NCBI GenBank assembly: GCA_965658765.1
Contig: CBFHTO010000004.1
Coordinates: 1-64,000 of the forward strand
DNA: 64,000 nt
Direction of reading: 5' to 3'
DNA from: Glaciecola sp965658765
Lineage (GTDB): Bacteria; Pseudomonadota; Gammaproteobacteria; Enterobacterales; Alteromonadaceae
Below the pieces are notes generated by a model. It ran no database searches, was not told where the DNA came from, and was given only the letters and a program-made list of their open reading frames with translations. Positions 34,846 to 44,620 of this stretch are shown here, one piece after another. Each line of letters begins with the position of its first letter. The stretch's first letter is position 1. Both the position numbers and the translations under genes were made by a program.

Positions 34846-36293
34846 TTGATGTAAGCCTTCAGTGGGTAGCAGAGCAAATATCAGCTCAGATTGTTGGTAT
34901 TGACGTTTCTAGAGCAAAAAAGATTAATGTTTGCAGTGTAAGTACTGACTCTCGCTCAGTCAAAGAGGGTAACCTGTTTCTTGCCTTGCAAGGGCCTAAT
35001 TTTGATGGTCATGAATACGTTGTCAGTGCTATACAAAAAGGCGCAATTGCAGCGGTGGTGAATGAGGACTTTCTAAGGAGTTCCTATGCGGCTTCTGATT
35101 TACTTACAAATTTCCCATTGTTACTCGTCGAAGACCCAAAACTTGCATTAGGGCATCTAGCGAGCGCAGTTCGCCAAAAAGTGCAGCCAAAAACCATTGG
35201 CATTACAGGCTCTAGTGGTAAAACCACGGTCAAAGAAATGGTCTCATCCATTCTGCGGGAGCGCGGCAAGGTCTTGTCAACAAAAGGAAACTTTAACAAC
35301 GACATTGGCGTGCCTTTGACCTTATTAGATTTATCGAGTGATGATGAATACGCTGTAATCGAAATGGGCGCTAATCATCAGGGCGAAATCGAATATACTC
35401 ATTCTCTTGTCAAACCTGATGTGTCTACCATTATAAATGCCTCTCCTGCTCATATTGAGGGCTTTGGAAGTTTGTTCGGTGTCGCTAGAGCGAAGAGTGA
35501 AATTGTTAAAGATTTACCAAGTGACTCAACTGCCATTCTCAATCGGGATAGTCAGTTTTTTGAGTTCTGGGAGCAAAAATCCTCAACTAATCAAGTCCTC
35601 ACTTTTTCATTTGAGACACAAAATGGAGATTTTCATGCCGAAAAAGTCAGCATTAATTCTCAGGGTTGTGCTGAATTCGTGCTCGTTACTCCCATCGGGA
35701 AAGTTGCGATACGCCTGAGAGTGCCAGGCAGTCATAATGTGTCAAATGCGATTGTTTCGGCTGCCTTGGCCATTAGCGTTGGCGCCAATTTAGCAAATGT
35801 TAAAGAGGGGCTGTTTAAAATGCGTAGCGTCGGTGGAAGGCTTGCGGTTAAAGAGCTTGGAAAAAATTTAAAAGTAATCGACGATACTTATAACGCAAAC
35901 GTCGGCTCTGTAAAAGCCGCCTTGGATCTTCTTAGTAATTTCAAAGGGCTCAAGCTATTTGTCTTTGGTGATATGGGAGAACTTGGTGATCAAGCTGCAT
36001 TTTATCACGAGCAGATTGGCGATTATGCTAAACAAAAGCAGATTGATTTTATCATCAGTAGCGGGAAACTAAGCGCTCATACAAGCGCTGTTTTAGATGA
36101 TTGCGGTATTGCCTGTGACGACACAAGCAGTGCTGCAGAAGCTACAATTCGGCTTGTAAGCGAGCGTATATCTAAAACACATGAGCCAATCACGATACTT
36201 GTTAAGGGTTCTAGGAGCGCGAAGATGGAGGAGGTCGTAGCGGCACTTTCTAATTTTAACTTTCATAATGAATCTAAGCTCGAGGAATCATAG
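34842..36293 (+). CDS. murF: UDP-MurNAc-pentapeptide synthetase MurF
   Basis: Adds D-Ala-D-Ala to the UDP-MurNAc-tripeptide. 483 residues. The N-terminal domain holds STDSRSVKEGNLFLAL; the P-loop is GITGSSGKTTVKEM near 119; the conserved EMGANHQGEIEYT and DDTYNANVGSVKAAL blocks follow, and the C-terminal domain has FGDMGELG and VKGSRSAKME. It begins with GTG overlapping the murE stop by 4 bases; no nearer ATG is in frame. Ends 2 bases before mraY. Confidence 0.97.
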   Translation: MIDVSLQWVAEQISAQIVGIDVSRAKKINVCSVSTDSRSVKEGNLFLALQGPNFDGHEYVVSAIQKGAIAAVVNEDFLRSSYAASDLLTNFPLLLVEDPKLALGHLASAVRQKVQPKTIGITGSSGKTTVKEMVSSILRERGKVLSTKGNFNNDIGVPLTLLDLSSDDEYAVIEMGANHQGEIEYTHSLVKPDVSTIINASPAHIEGFGSLFGVARAKSEIVKDLPSDSTAILNRDSQFFEFWEQKSSTNQVLTFSFETQNGDFHAEKVSINSQGCAEFVLVTPIGKVAIRLRVPGSHNVSNAIVSAALAISVGANLANVKEGLFKMRSVGGRLAVKELGKNLKVIDDTYNANVGSVKAALDLLSNFKGLKLFVFGDMGELGDQAAFYHEQIGDYAKQKQIDFIISSGKLSAHTSAVLDDCGIACDDTSSAAEATIRLVSERISKTHEPITILVKGSRSAKMEEVVAALSNFNFHNESKLEES

Positions 36294-36295
36294 AC

Positions 36296-37378
36296 ATGTT
36301 AATTTGGTTATCGGAGTGGTTGACGCAATTTGAGCCTGGATTCAATGTTTTTTCATATGTGACATTACGGGCAATACTTGCCACATTAACAGCTTTACTC
36401 ATTTCAATATTAATTGGTCCCAAAATGATTCGATGGTTACAAACCATGCAAATTGGGCAAACAGTAAGAGACGACGGCCCGCAAAGTCATTTGTCTAAGT
36501 CAGGCACGCCGACCATGGGAGGTGTATTGATTTTGTCAGCTATTCTCGCTAGTAGCGTTTTATGGGCCGACTTAACGAATAAATATGTATTAGTCACCTT
36601 ATTTGTAGTGGTGAGTTTTGGTCTTCTTGGATTTGTAGACGATTACAGAAAGGTTGTACGAAAAGATCCAAAAGGACTGATTGCCAGGTGGAAGTACTTT
36701 TGGCAGTCTTTAATTGCACTAGCAGTGGCGTTTTTTTTATATGCTACAACAAGTTTAGAGGCCGAAACTGCCTTAGTTGTGCCTTTTTTCAAAGAGGTTA
36801 TGCCACAGCTAGGATTGATGTACCTCATCATGTCGTACTTTGTGATAGTAGGAACAAGTAATGCTGTAAATCTTACTGATGGTTTAGATGGTCTTGCGAT
36901 TGTGCCTACAATTCTTGTTGCAGGTGCCTTCGCTATATTTGCTTATGCAACCGGAAACGTAAATTTTTCAGACTACTTAAATATTCCATTTATTCCGATG
37001 ACCAGTGAATTGGTTATTGTGTGCACGGCTATCGTGGGCGCTGGGCTTGGTTTCCTATGGTTCAATACATATCCTGCTCAAGTGTTTATGGGGGATGTAG
37101 GTTCTTTGGCTTTAGGCGCGACCTTAGGTGTATTAGCAATTCTTGTGCGACAAGAAATTGTATTGTTTATCATGGGAGGAATTTTTGTTGCAGAAACCCT
37201 GTCGGTAATATTGCAGGTTGGTAGTTTTAAGTTAAGAGGCAAACGAATTTTCCGAATGGCACCTATTCATCATCACTATGAATTGAAAGGCTGGCCAGAG
37301 CCAAGAGTAATCGTAAGATTTTGGATTATTTCGCTTATCCTAGTATTGATTGGTCTTGCGACCCTTAAATTGAGATAA
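36296..37378 (+). CDS. mraY: Phospho-MurNAc-pentapeptide translocase MraY
   Basis: Transfers phospho-MurNAc-pentapeptide to undecaprenyl phosphate, giving lipid I, in the inner membrane. 360 residues with ten membrane segments. Signature stretches are GTPTMGGVLIL (about 67-77), GFVDDYRKV with catalytic Asp pair (about 114-122), NLTDGLDGLA (about 193-202) and the MAPIHHHYELKGWPE loop near the C-terminus. Sits between murF and murD with gaps of 2 bases on each side. Confidence 0.98.
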   Translation: MLIWLSEWLTQFEPGFNVFSYVTLRAILATLTALLISILIGPKMIRWLQTMQIGQTVRDDGPQSHLSKSGTPTMGGVLILSAILASSVLWADLTNKYVLVTLFVVVSFGLLGFVDDYRKVVRKDPKGLIARWKYFWQSLIALAVAFFLYATTSLEAETALVVPFFKEVMPQLGLMYLIMSYFVIVGTSNAVNLTDGLDGLAIVPTILVAGAFAIFAYATGNVNFSDYLNIPFIPMTSELVIVCTAIVGAGLGFLWFNTYPAQVFMGDVGSLALGATLGVLAILVRQEIVLFIMGGIFVAETLSVILQVGSFKLRGKRIFRMAPIHHHYELKGWPEPRVIVRFWIISLILVLIGLATLKLR

Positions 37379-37380
37379 CA

Positions 37381-38778
37381 ATGAACGATTTGTCACATTA
37401 TATTATCCCACGACAACACAATTATGCTAACAAGCAAATTGCGGTCGTTGGCTATGGTGTGACGGGAAAAGCCTGTGCCTTATTTTTGTTACGACGTGGG
37501 GCGATGGTGACTGTCTATGACAGCAACATGAATAAATTTGAAGATGCTTCTTTAGAGGGGTACAGCGAATTTAAAAACAACATTGCCTTTAAACAGTTAC
37601 AAGATGCTACTCCTTTACATTTGTACGACGAACTTGTAGTGAGCCCCGGCGTTAATTTGCAGCAAGACATATTTCAGCGCTACTTGAAGATGGGTAAGAG
37701 AATCTATTCGGATATAGAGTTGTTTGCGCGTGAAAATACCAAGCCGGTTATTGCTGTAACTGGCTCGAATGGCAAAAGCACAGTGGTGTATATGTTGACC
37801 GCTGTACTAAGAGATCTTGGATACCAAGTTGGTCTAGGTGGTAACTTTGGCTTATCTGCACTTGAGTTATTGGATGAACATTTGGACTATGTCGTACTTG
37901 AGCTGTCGAGTTTTCAACTCGAATCTACCTATAGTTTGCATACCTTAGTAAGTTGTATTTTAAACCTTAGTCACGACCACATCGATAGACATGGTGATTT
38001 TGAAGCTTATAAATTAGCAAAACAGCGCATTTACCAGCATGCGACTTACGGTTTGCATAATCGTGACGACAGCAATACAGCCCCAATTGATATGTATGAT
38101 GCCTTGATACTAAGGAGCTTTGGGTTAGAAAAAGACGCACCTAGCGATGCGATGTTTTCAAGCAACTTTTCTCAATCTTCACAAGGTGTATTTTATGGTG
38201 ACGAACTTATTGTACCGGTGGAGTATCTTAAAAACCGAGCGCCCTATCAATTAATGAACATTCAGGCCGTATGCGCATGCATTAGTATAATTAGAGAAGA
38301 TCTTGCGCAGGTAGCGCGAACATTATCAGAATTAGATGGGCTTGAGCATCGTTTCGAGTTGGTGAGCCAGGAAAAAAACCTTGAATGGATAAACGATTCA
38401 AAGGCGACAAACCCCGGGGCTTGCGTAGCAGCAATCGAAGCCTTAGCAGAGCAAGGTAAAAAAATCATTTTGATCGCAGGTGGGGATGCTAAAGGCGCAG
38501 ATCTTTCAGACGCACTCAAAGCCATTAAAAAGTACGTGAGTCACTTAATAGTAATGGGTAAAGATGCAAATCTATTTACTGTGGATGGTGTAAGCGCGAT
38601 AAATGTAAAAAGCATCGACCAGGCGGTGAGTGAGGCAAGGGTATTCTGTAACTCCCAATCGACAGAACAATTCAGCGTATTATTGTCTCCAGCTTGTGCG
38701 AGCATAGATATGTTTCAAAACTACAAAGAAAGAGGCGAGCGTTTTGTCAGCGCAATTAACAAAAAGGCTGGGCTATGA
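37381..38778 (+). CDS. murD: UDP-MurNAc-L-alanine:D-glutamate ligase MurD
   Basis: Adds D-glutamate to UDP-MurNAc-L-alanine. 465 residues. The N-terminal Rossmann domain has VVGYGVTGKACALFLLRRG; the P-loop is AVTGSNGKSTVVYML near 125; LELSSFQLE and LNLSHDHIDRHGDF follow in the central domain; the C-terminal domain has WINDSKATNPGA and LLSPACASIDMF. Its stop overlaps the ftsW start by 4 bases. A racemase-family gene further down (52779) could in principle relate to D-amino acid supply, but no link is shown. Confidence 0.97.
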   Translation: MNDLSHYIIPRQHNYANKQIAVVGYGVTGKACALFLLRRGAMVTVYDSNMNKFEDASLEGYSEFKNNIAFKQLQDATPLHLYDELVVSPGVNLQQDIFQRYLKMGKRIYSDIELFARENTKPVIAVTGSNGKSTVVYMLTAVLRDLGYQVGLGGNFGLSALELLDEHLDYVVLELSSFQLESTYSLHTLVSCILNLSHDHIDRHGDFEAYKLAKQRIYQHATYGLHNRDDSNTAPIDMYDALILRSFGLEKDAPSDAMFSSNFSQSSQGVFYGDELIVPVEYLKNRAPYQLMNIQAVCACISIIREDLAQVARTLSELDGLEHRFELVSQEKNLEWINDSKATNPGACVAAIEALAEQGKKIILIAGGDAKGADLSDALKAIKKYVSHLIVMGKDANLFTVDGVSAINVKSIDQAVSEARVFCNSQSTEQFSVLLSPACASIDMFQNYKERGERFVSAINKKAGL

Positions 38779-39995
38779 TTCAGTCATCTCTCAGTCTCAC
38801 GCATTTGTTTTCACAAAAACACGATGGTCATCAAAAAAGACCGTATAACCTACTTCTGGTTTTAGTGAGCCTAAGTTTGTTTTCGATTGGCTTTATTATG
38901 GTTACATCGGCTTCTATGCCAATTGCCGATCGCCTTTTTGATAATCCCTATCACTTTGCTTTAAGGCATGGGATATATATTCTATTAGCGCTTGGTGCAG
39001 CAATGTTTGTGCTGAATATACCCATGAGCTTTTGGCGCGCAACCAACCCGTATTTATTGTTTTTGGCCTTCGGTCTTTTGGTGACTGTCTTGCTAATTGG
39101 GCGAACGGTAAACGGCTCTACTCGCTGGATTGTGCTTGGCCCAATCACGATTCAGGCCGCTGAACCAGCTAAGTTATTTTTCTTTTTGTACTTGGCAGGC
39201 TACCTCGTAAGGCGCTATGAACAAGTACAAGACAATCTTCGCGGCTTTGCTAAGCCTCTAATTGTATTTTTTGTATTTGCAGCCTTACTGTTGTTTCAAC
39301 CAGACCTAGGCACAGTGATTGTCATGTTTGCTACGACGATTGCTTTGCTTTTCCTTGCAGGGGCAAAACTTTGGCAGTTCTTCGCTATTATTTTTACAGG
39401 GCTAGCTGCTTTCGTAACACTGATAATCTATTCCGACTATCGCCGCAATCGCATTACTGGTTTTTTAGATCCTTGGGCTGACCCCTTTGGTACAGGCTAC
39501 CAATTGACTCAATCACTTATGGCGTATGGTCGGGGATCATGGTTTGGTCAAGGGCTAGGTAATAGTGTTCAAAAATTGGAGTTCTTACCAGAGGCTCATA
39601 CTGATTTTATTATGGCAATATTAGCTGAAGAACTCGGCTACATAGGCGTTTTGCTTGTTTTAGTGTTGGTATTTAGCATTATTATTACAGCATTGCGCCT
39701 AGGAAGTGCATGTTTGAATAACGAGCGCCCATTCGAGGGATTTACTGCCTATGCCATTGGAATTTGGTTTTGTTTACAAACTGCAGTCAATATTGGTGCG
39801 AGTACGGGTATGTTGCCCACAAAAGGCTTGACTCTGCCGCTTGTCAGTTATGGAGGAAGCTCACTTATAATAATGAGCATAGCAGTCGCTTTACTTATAA
39901 GAATAGATTTTGAATTACGTGTAAGTGCTGTACATGCATTAAAAGGAGTAAGAAGGGCAAGAAGCAAATCGGCTAAGGAGACAGCTGATGAATAG
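38775..39995 (+). CDS. ftsW: Septal peptidoglycan polymerase FtsW
   Basis: SEDS-family glycosyltransferase that polymerises lipid II at the septum with FtsI. 406 residues with ten membrane segments. Diagnostic stretches are TSASMPIADRLF (about 44-55), NGSTRWIVLGPITIQAAEPAKL (a highly conserved loop in about 114-135), HTDFIMAILAEELGYIG near 276 with the catalytic-region Glu/Asp, and TKGLTLPLVSYGGSS near 350. ATGA overlap with murD; end overlaps murG by 8 bases. Confidence 0.97.
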   Translation: MIQSSLSLTHLFSQKHDGHQKRPYNLLLVLVSLSLFSIGFIMVTSASMPIADRLFDNPYHFALRHGIYILLALGAAMFVLNIPMSFWRATNPYLLFLAFGLLVTVLLIGRTVNGSTRWIVLGPITIQAAEPAKLFFFLYLAGYLVRRYEQVQDNLRGFAKPLIVFFVFAALLLFQPDLGTVIVMFATTIALLFLAGAKLWQFFAIIFTGLAAFVTLIIYSDYRRNRITGFLDPWADPFGTGYQLTQSLMAYGRGSWFGQGLGNSVQKLEFLPEAHTDFIMAILAEELGYIGVLLVLVLVFSIIITALRLGSACLNNERPFEGFTAYAIGIWFCLQTAVNIGASTGMLPTKGLTLPLVSYGGSSLIIMSIAVALLIRIDFELRVSAVHALKGVRRARSKSAKETADE

Positions 39996-41217
39996 GTTAC
40001 TTGTCATGGCAGGCGGAACGGGCGGTCATGTATTCCCTGGGCTGGCGGTGGCTGAGCAAATGAAAGCTCATGGCTGGCAAGTTGAGTGGATGGGAACGGC
40101 CGACAGAATGGAAGCCGAGTTAGTTCCAAAACACGGATTTAAAATCCACTTCATTGAGGTGCAGGGGCTTCGAAGAAAAGGGTTAATGACTAAAGTATTT
40201 GCAGTCTTGCATCTGATAAAGGCCGTCTTTTCAGCCATAAGTATTTTACGTGCTTATCGTCCGCAAGTGGTGCTTGGTATGGGCGGCTATGCAAGCGGCC
40301 CAGGAGGCTTAGCTGCTTTTTTACTAAGAATACCGCTGGTTGTGCATGAGCAAAATGCCGTGTTTGGAATGACCAATCGCTTACTTTGTAAAGTAGCAAA
40401 ATATTGTTTAACTGGCTTTGATTTTTCACATACGAGCGACAAGCCCGAGATCCCACAAGAAGCAATATTCACTGGAAATCCGATAAGAAAAGATTTTTTT
40501 AATATTCCGCCGCTTGCCCTTACGCCATTGAAACAAGAAGATGTGGCCAAGAATGAGATTGCTAAAGATATAAGTAAAACGCTCAATATTTTAATTGTTG
40601 GTGGTAGCTTAGGCGCATTGGCACTAAATCAACGTTTACCAGAACTTTTAGCCAAAGCGCGATCGTCTTTTTCTAATAATATACATCTAAAAGTTAAACA
40701 TCAGGCTGGTAAGGGTAAATTAAACGACGTTGAAGCGGCTTATCAGGCCTTGAATGAAAAAGCAGAAGGTCTAGATGAGGCGCAAATTAGCTTTGAAGTG
40801 ACAGAGTTTATCGATGATGTGGTTGAAGCGTTTGAATGGTCAGATATTGTAATATGCCGCGCGGGAGCACTCACCGTAGCTGAAGTCGCTGCATCGGGGC
40901 GACCTGCAATATTTATCCCTCTCCCGTCAGCGGTGGACGATCATCAAACAGCCAATGCGAAGGCCTTGGAGCGCAAAGAAGCCGGTTTTGTTGTGCAACA
41001 AGCTTCCTTAGACGAAAAATTTTTAGATATCTTTCACCTGCTTTGTCTTAATGACACTACTCGAGTTTCGGTCGGGAACAATGCGAGACTTTGTGCACAT
41101 TATAATGCAAGCCAAAAAATAGCGTCGATCTTGGATCAATTTAACACCACGCCAAGTCCAAGCCCATCTCATCAGCATGAACATGATAGGAACCAAGATG
41201 ACAGACATTCAAGCTAG
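39988..41217 (+). CDS. murG: UDP-GlcNAc:lipid I GlcNAc transferase MurG
   Basis: Forms lipid II at the inner face of the membrane. 409 residues, longer than E. coli MurG (355) mainly through an insert around 165-200 (rich in Lys, Glu) and a polar C-terminal tail. The N domain begins MAGGTGGHVFPGLAVAEQM with the GGTGGH loop; MGGYASGPGG near 98 and HEQNAVFGMTN near 122 are conserved; the UDP-sugar site includes RAGALTVAEVAASGRPAIFIPLP. The tail contains a His-rich stretch ending in HDRNQDDRHSS. Overlaps ftsW by 8 bases and murC by 20. Confidence 0.97.
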   Translation: MNRLLVMAGGTGGHVFPGLAVAEQMKAHGWQVEWMGTADRMEAELVPKHGFKIHFIEVQGLRRKGLMTKVFAVLHLIKAVFSAISILRAYRPQVVLGMGGYASGPGGLAAFLLRIPLVVHEQNAVFGMTNRLLCKVAKYCLTGFDFSHTSDKPEIPQEAIFTGNPIRKDFFNIPPLALTPLKQEDVAKNEIAKDISKTLNILIVGGSLGALALNQRLPELLAKARSSFSNNIHLKVKHQAGKGKLNDVEAAYQALNEKAEGLDEAQISFEVTEFIDDVVEAFEWSDIVICRAGALTVAEVAASGRPAIFIPLPSAVDDHQTANAKALERKEAGFVVQQASLDEKFLDIFHLLCLNDTTRVSVGNNARLCAHYNASQKIASILDQFNTTPSPSPSHQHEHDRNQDDRHSS

Positions 41218-42691
41218 ACATCAAGTGCATAGAATGCGCTCTGTTGAGCATATTTTTTTCGTTGGAATCGGTGGTGCTGGGATGGGTGGTATAGCAGAAG
41301 TAATGCTCAACCTAGGTTATCAAGTCAGCGGCTCAGATATTCAAAGTAGTCGAATGACAGAGCGACTTGCCAAAAAAGGTGCAATCGTATATCTGACTCA
41401 TCAGTCATCAAATATCTCGAATGCCGATGTGGTTGTAGTCAGCTCAGCGATAAATGAACAAAACCCAGAAGTAAAAGCGGCGTCAGAGCAGCGTATACCT
41501 ATTATACGACGTGCACAGATGTTGGCTGAATTAATGCGTTTTCGTTATGGCATTGCCATCGCAGGGACACATGGTAAAACAACCACGACAAGTTTAATCG
41601 CTACTATTTTCTCTGAAGCAGACCTGGATCCTACCTTTGTGATTGGAGGACTGTTGAATCGAGCAGGCACAAACGCAAAACTTGGCATGAGTAAATATCT
41701 GATTGCTGAAGCTGACGAAAGTGATGCGTCTTTTTTACATTTGCAGCCAACGGTGTCTGTCGTGACTAATATAGAGCCGGATCATTTAGAAGCCTATGGT
41801 GGTGACTTTAACCGCATGAAGTCTGCTTATATTGAGTTCCTGCACAATCTTCCCTTTTATGGTCTTGCGCTAATTTTTGGTGACGATGAAGTAATAAAGG
41901 AAATTCTACCCTCATTGGAACGCAAATATCTGACCTATGGTTTAGAAGAGGGCAACGACTATGTTGCATCAGATATTTCGTACTCACTAAACAAGAGCCG
42001 TTTTACTGTAAAGCGAAAAAACATAGACGACATGCAAGTAGAACTTAACGCGACTGGCGTCCATAATGTGCTTAACGCATGTGCAGCAATTGCTGTGGCG
42101 ACCGAAGAAGGCATCGAGTCGCAAGCTATTCTTAGTGCTTTAGCCAGTTTTGAAGGTATAGGTCGCCGTTTTCAGATTTTAGGTGAGTTCGAGCTAATTC
42201 GAATCCACAATAAAAATCACGCAGATGGGCCTCTGGTAACCGTGGTAGATGACTATGGACATCACCCTACAGAGGTGGGTATGACTATCGCAGCAGCAAG
42301 AACCAATTGGCCAGATAGTCGACTTGTAATGGTTTATCAACCTCATCGATATACTCGAACTCGAGATTTGTATGAAGAATTTGTGTCTGTATTGTCGCAA
42401 GTAGACGTATTACTCTTATTGGACGTGTATGCTGCAAATGAGTCTGCTATCGATGGTATTGACAGTAAGGCCTTATGCCGGTCTATTCGTCAATTAGGCA
42501 AAGTTGATCCTATATATGCAGGTGATGCTGATAATTTGTACTCAGTTTTGTCAGACGTATTAGTGGACGATGACATTTTGTTTTTGCAGGGTGCCGGAAA
42601 TGTTGGTGGCATTGCTCAAGATTTGGCGCGTCATAAGTTAAATATTCAATCGCTTGTTAGCGAGAAAAACGGCAAGAGTGAGTTGATATGA
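41198..42691 (+). CDS. murC: UDP-N-acetylmuramate:L-alanine ligase MurC
   Basis: First amino acid addition to UDP-MurNAc. 497 residues. HIFFVGIGGAGMGGIAEVML opens the Rossmann domain, the P-loop is AGTHGKTTTTSL near 125, followed by EADESDASFLHL and VTNIEPDHLEAYGGD; VVDDYGHHPTEV and YQPHRYTRTRDL mark the C-terminal domain. An ATG at 41177 is in frame, but AGGA precedes the ATG at 41198 at good distance, so the latter is preferred; either way it lies inside murG. Stop overlaps ddl by 4 bases. Confidence 0.96.
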   Translation: MTDIQARHQVHRMRSVEHIFFVGIGGAGMGGIAEVMLNLGYQVSGSDIQSSRMTERLAKKGAIVYLTHQSSNISNADVVVVSSAINEQNPEVKAASEQRIPIIRRAQMLAELMRFRYGIAIAGTHGKTTTTSLIATIFSEADLDPTFVIGGLLNRAGTNAKLGMSKYLIAEADESDASFLHLQPTVSVVTNIEPDHLEAYGGDFNRMKSAYIEFLHNLPFYGLALIFGDDEVIKEILPSLERKYLTYGLEEGNDYVASDISYSLNKSRFTVKRKNIDDMQVELNATGVHNVLNACAAIAVATEEGIESQAILSALASFEGIGRRFQILGEFELIRIHNKNHADGPLVTVVDDYGHHPTEVGMTIAAARTNWPDSRLVMVYQPHRYTRTRDLYEEFVSVLSQVDVLLLLDVYAANESAIDGIDSKALCRSIRQLGKVDPIYAGDADNLYSVLSDVLVDDDILFLQGAGNVGGIAQDLARHKLNIQSLVSEKNGKSELI

Positions 42692-43638
42692 GCAATAAGC
42701 CGAAAACAATAAAGTCTAACTTTGGAAAAGTCGCTGTCTTATTGGGCGGTTTATCAGCCGAGCGAGAAGTGAGCCTTGCATCAGGTAAGGCAATACTAAG
42801 TGCTTTAAGGTCTCACGGCGTAGATGCGTGGCCTTTTGATCCAAGTGAACGCGAATTTACGGAACTGCTCAGCGAGCGATTCGATCGAGCTTTTATTGCT
42901 TTACATGGACGAGGTGGTGAAGACGGTGTGATACAAGGAGCACTTGAGCAAATCGGGATTCCCTATACCGGTTCCGGTGTAGCAGGGTCAACCTTGTCAA
43001 TTGATAAAGTGTTAAGCAAGTTGATTTGGCATGCCCGTGGCTATCCAACAGCGAAATATAAAGTAGTGCACCAAGATCAATATCAAGCGTCCGATTGCAC
43101 AGAAATACTTAAGCAACTTGAACAAGTTGTGATGGTCAAGCCTAGCCATGAAGGATCCAGTTTAGGTATGGCAAAAGCGTCTGACCCTAAAGAGCTTCAT
43201 CATGCGATAATGAAGGCATTCGAATATGATGCTCACGTACTGGTCGAGTCATTTATTCATGGACCAGAATATACTGTCAGTATTTTAGGGGATACGGCTT
43301 TACCTTCTATCAGAATGATCTCTGCGTCGGGCTTTTATGATTACGAAGCAAAATATCAAGTCGATACTACACAGTATTTTTGTCCAAGCGGTTTATCTGA
43401 AGCTGAAGAGAGTGAAATACAGAAATTAGCCTTAAGTGCTTTTAAAGCATTGCAAGGAAAGGGATGGGGGAGAATTGACTTGATGCGTGGTCTAGACAAA
43501 CAATTTTATTTACTCGAAAGTAATACCGTCCCAGGAATGACCGAAAAGAGTCTAGTTCCTAAAGCCGCTGAGCAAGCGGGTATACACTTTGATGAGCTGG
43601 TGCTTCAAATTTTGCAACAGACCTCAGTACCGGTGTAA
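42688..43638 (+). CDS. ddl: D-alanine:D-alanine ligase
   Basis: Makes D-Ala-D-Ala for MurF. 316 residues, the DdlB size. VAVLLGGLSAEREVSLASG opens the N domain; FIALHGRGGEDGVIQG, PYTGSGVAGSTLSIDKVLSK and the ATP-grasp elements VMVKPSHEGSSLGM and LLESNTVPGMTEKSL follow, with RIDLMRG supplying metal ligands. Overlaps the murC stop by 4 bases. A 12-base near-duplication spans its 3' end (two copies of CGGTGTAAGT at 43631 and 43643), followed by an unusual 99-base gap before ftsQ. Confidence 0.97.
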   Translation: MSNKPKTIKSNFGKVAVLLGGLSAEREVSLASGKAILSALRSHGVDAWPFDPSEREFTELLSERFDRAFIALHGRGGEDGVIQGALEQIGIPYTGSGVAGSTLSIDKVLSKLIWHARGYPTAKYKVVHQDQYQASDCTEILKQLEQVVMVKPSHEGSSLGMAKASDPKELHHAIMKAFEYDAHVLVESFIHGPEYTVSILGDTALPSIRMISASGFYDYEAKYQVDTTQYFCPSGLSEAEESEIQKLALSAFKALQGKGWGRIDLMRGLDKQFYLLESNTVPGMTEKSLVPKAAEQAGIHFDELVLQILQQTSVPV

Positions 43639-43737
43639 GTAACGGTGTAAGTGCTGGCATAGGTGATGGAATGGCTTGCAGGCACGAGCAGACACGGCCT
43701 GTTTTGGATAATAAAGGTAATACAAACGTAACGTTTT

Positions 43738-44598
43738 TTGAGAAATGAACAGACGAACGACGATCTTTTTATGGTTGGAATAAACGAAATCGCGAGCGAT
43801 CCCTCTAGAGAGGAAAAAGCTAAATTAGCAGTGTTAGAAAAGACTGCTGATCAAGCTGGAGATGAGGAGATTGATAAAGTCCCTTTACCGATCGGCTTGG
43901 GTGTTTTTGTTGTTGTTTTATTACTGTTTGTTTACGGCGGATTTACTGCAAAAAAGTGGCTAGAGGATGAACAACGAGTTCCGGTACAGGAAATTGTATT
44001 TAGTGGGGAGTTGAATGTCCTAAGCCCAGAAGATTTAGAACAAATTGTTCGGCAATTTTCAACAGGCAGTTTTTTTGCACTAGACGTAAATGAAGTGCAT
44101 GATTTAATTGAGTCTCAATCTTGGGTTTACTCTGCTTCAGTTAGAAAGCGTTGGCCTAGTAAATTGTATATACACATTATAGAAGAACAAGCTGTAGCCC
44201 GATGGAACGGGGATTTACTCATTAACCGTTATGGCGATACATTTGAGGGGGAGGGCGAAGAGTCAAAGTTAAGGTTTGAGTTGCCTGAGTTATATGGGCC
44301 AGGCGGAAGCGAAAAAACTGCGCTCACGGGATATGTCCAGATGCAGCGTTTGTTGAATACAAGCGGACAAAAAATTTCAGAATTAATATTGAGCGAGCGC
44401 TTTGCGTGGCAGGCGAGGTTGGATAATCAAGTTTTGTTGAAACTTGGACGGCAAGAATATATCAACCGCTTGCAAAGATACATAGATGTGTACCCCTTAC
44501 TTTTAGAGGAAGGTAAAGGTATAGAATACGTCGACTTAAGATACGATACGGGCTTGGCAGTTGCTTGGAAAGACGGCTCAAGCCAGCCAATAATTTAA
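43738..44598 (+). CDS. ftsQ: Cell division protein FtsQ
   Basis: Bitopic division protein linking early and late divisome components. Up to 286 residues: a cytoplasmic N-terminus, membrane helix at about 55-77 (LGVFVVVLLLFVYGG), POTRA domain starting VQEIVFSGELNVLSPEDLEQIV, and the FtsQ beta domain to the end (EYVDLRYDTGLAVAWK). The start is uncertain: TTG at 43738 is the longest option, ATG at 43771 removes 11 residues, and neither has a good ribosome site. An out-of-frame ATG at 43745 opens a 12-codon peptide whose stop overlaps the region of the second start. Confidence 0.93.
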   Translation: MRNEQTNDDLFMVGINEIASDPSREEKAKLAVLEKTADQAGDEEIDKVPLPIGLGVFVVVLLLFVYGGFTAKKWLEDEQRVPVQEIVFSGELNVLSPEDLEQIVRQFSTGSFFALDVNEVHDLIESQSWVYSASVRKRWPSKLYIHIIEEQAVARWNGDLLINRYGDTFEGEGEESKLRFELPELYGPGGSEKTALTGYVQMQRLLNTSGQKISELILSERFAWQARLDNQVLLKLGRQEYINRLQRYIDVYPLLLEEGKGIEYVDLRYDTGLAVAWKDGSSQPII

Positions 44599-44620
44599 AA
44601 ATTAGAAGTATAAGAACAAA

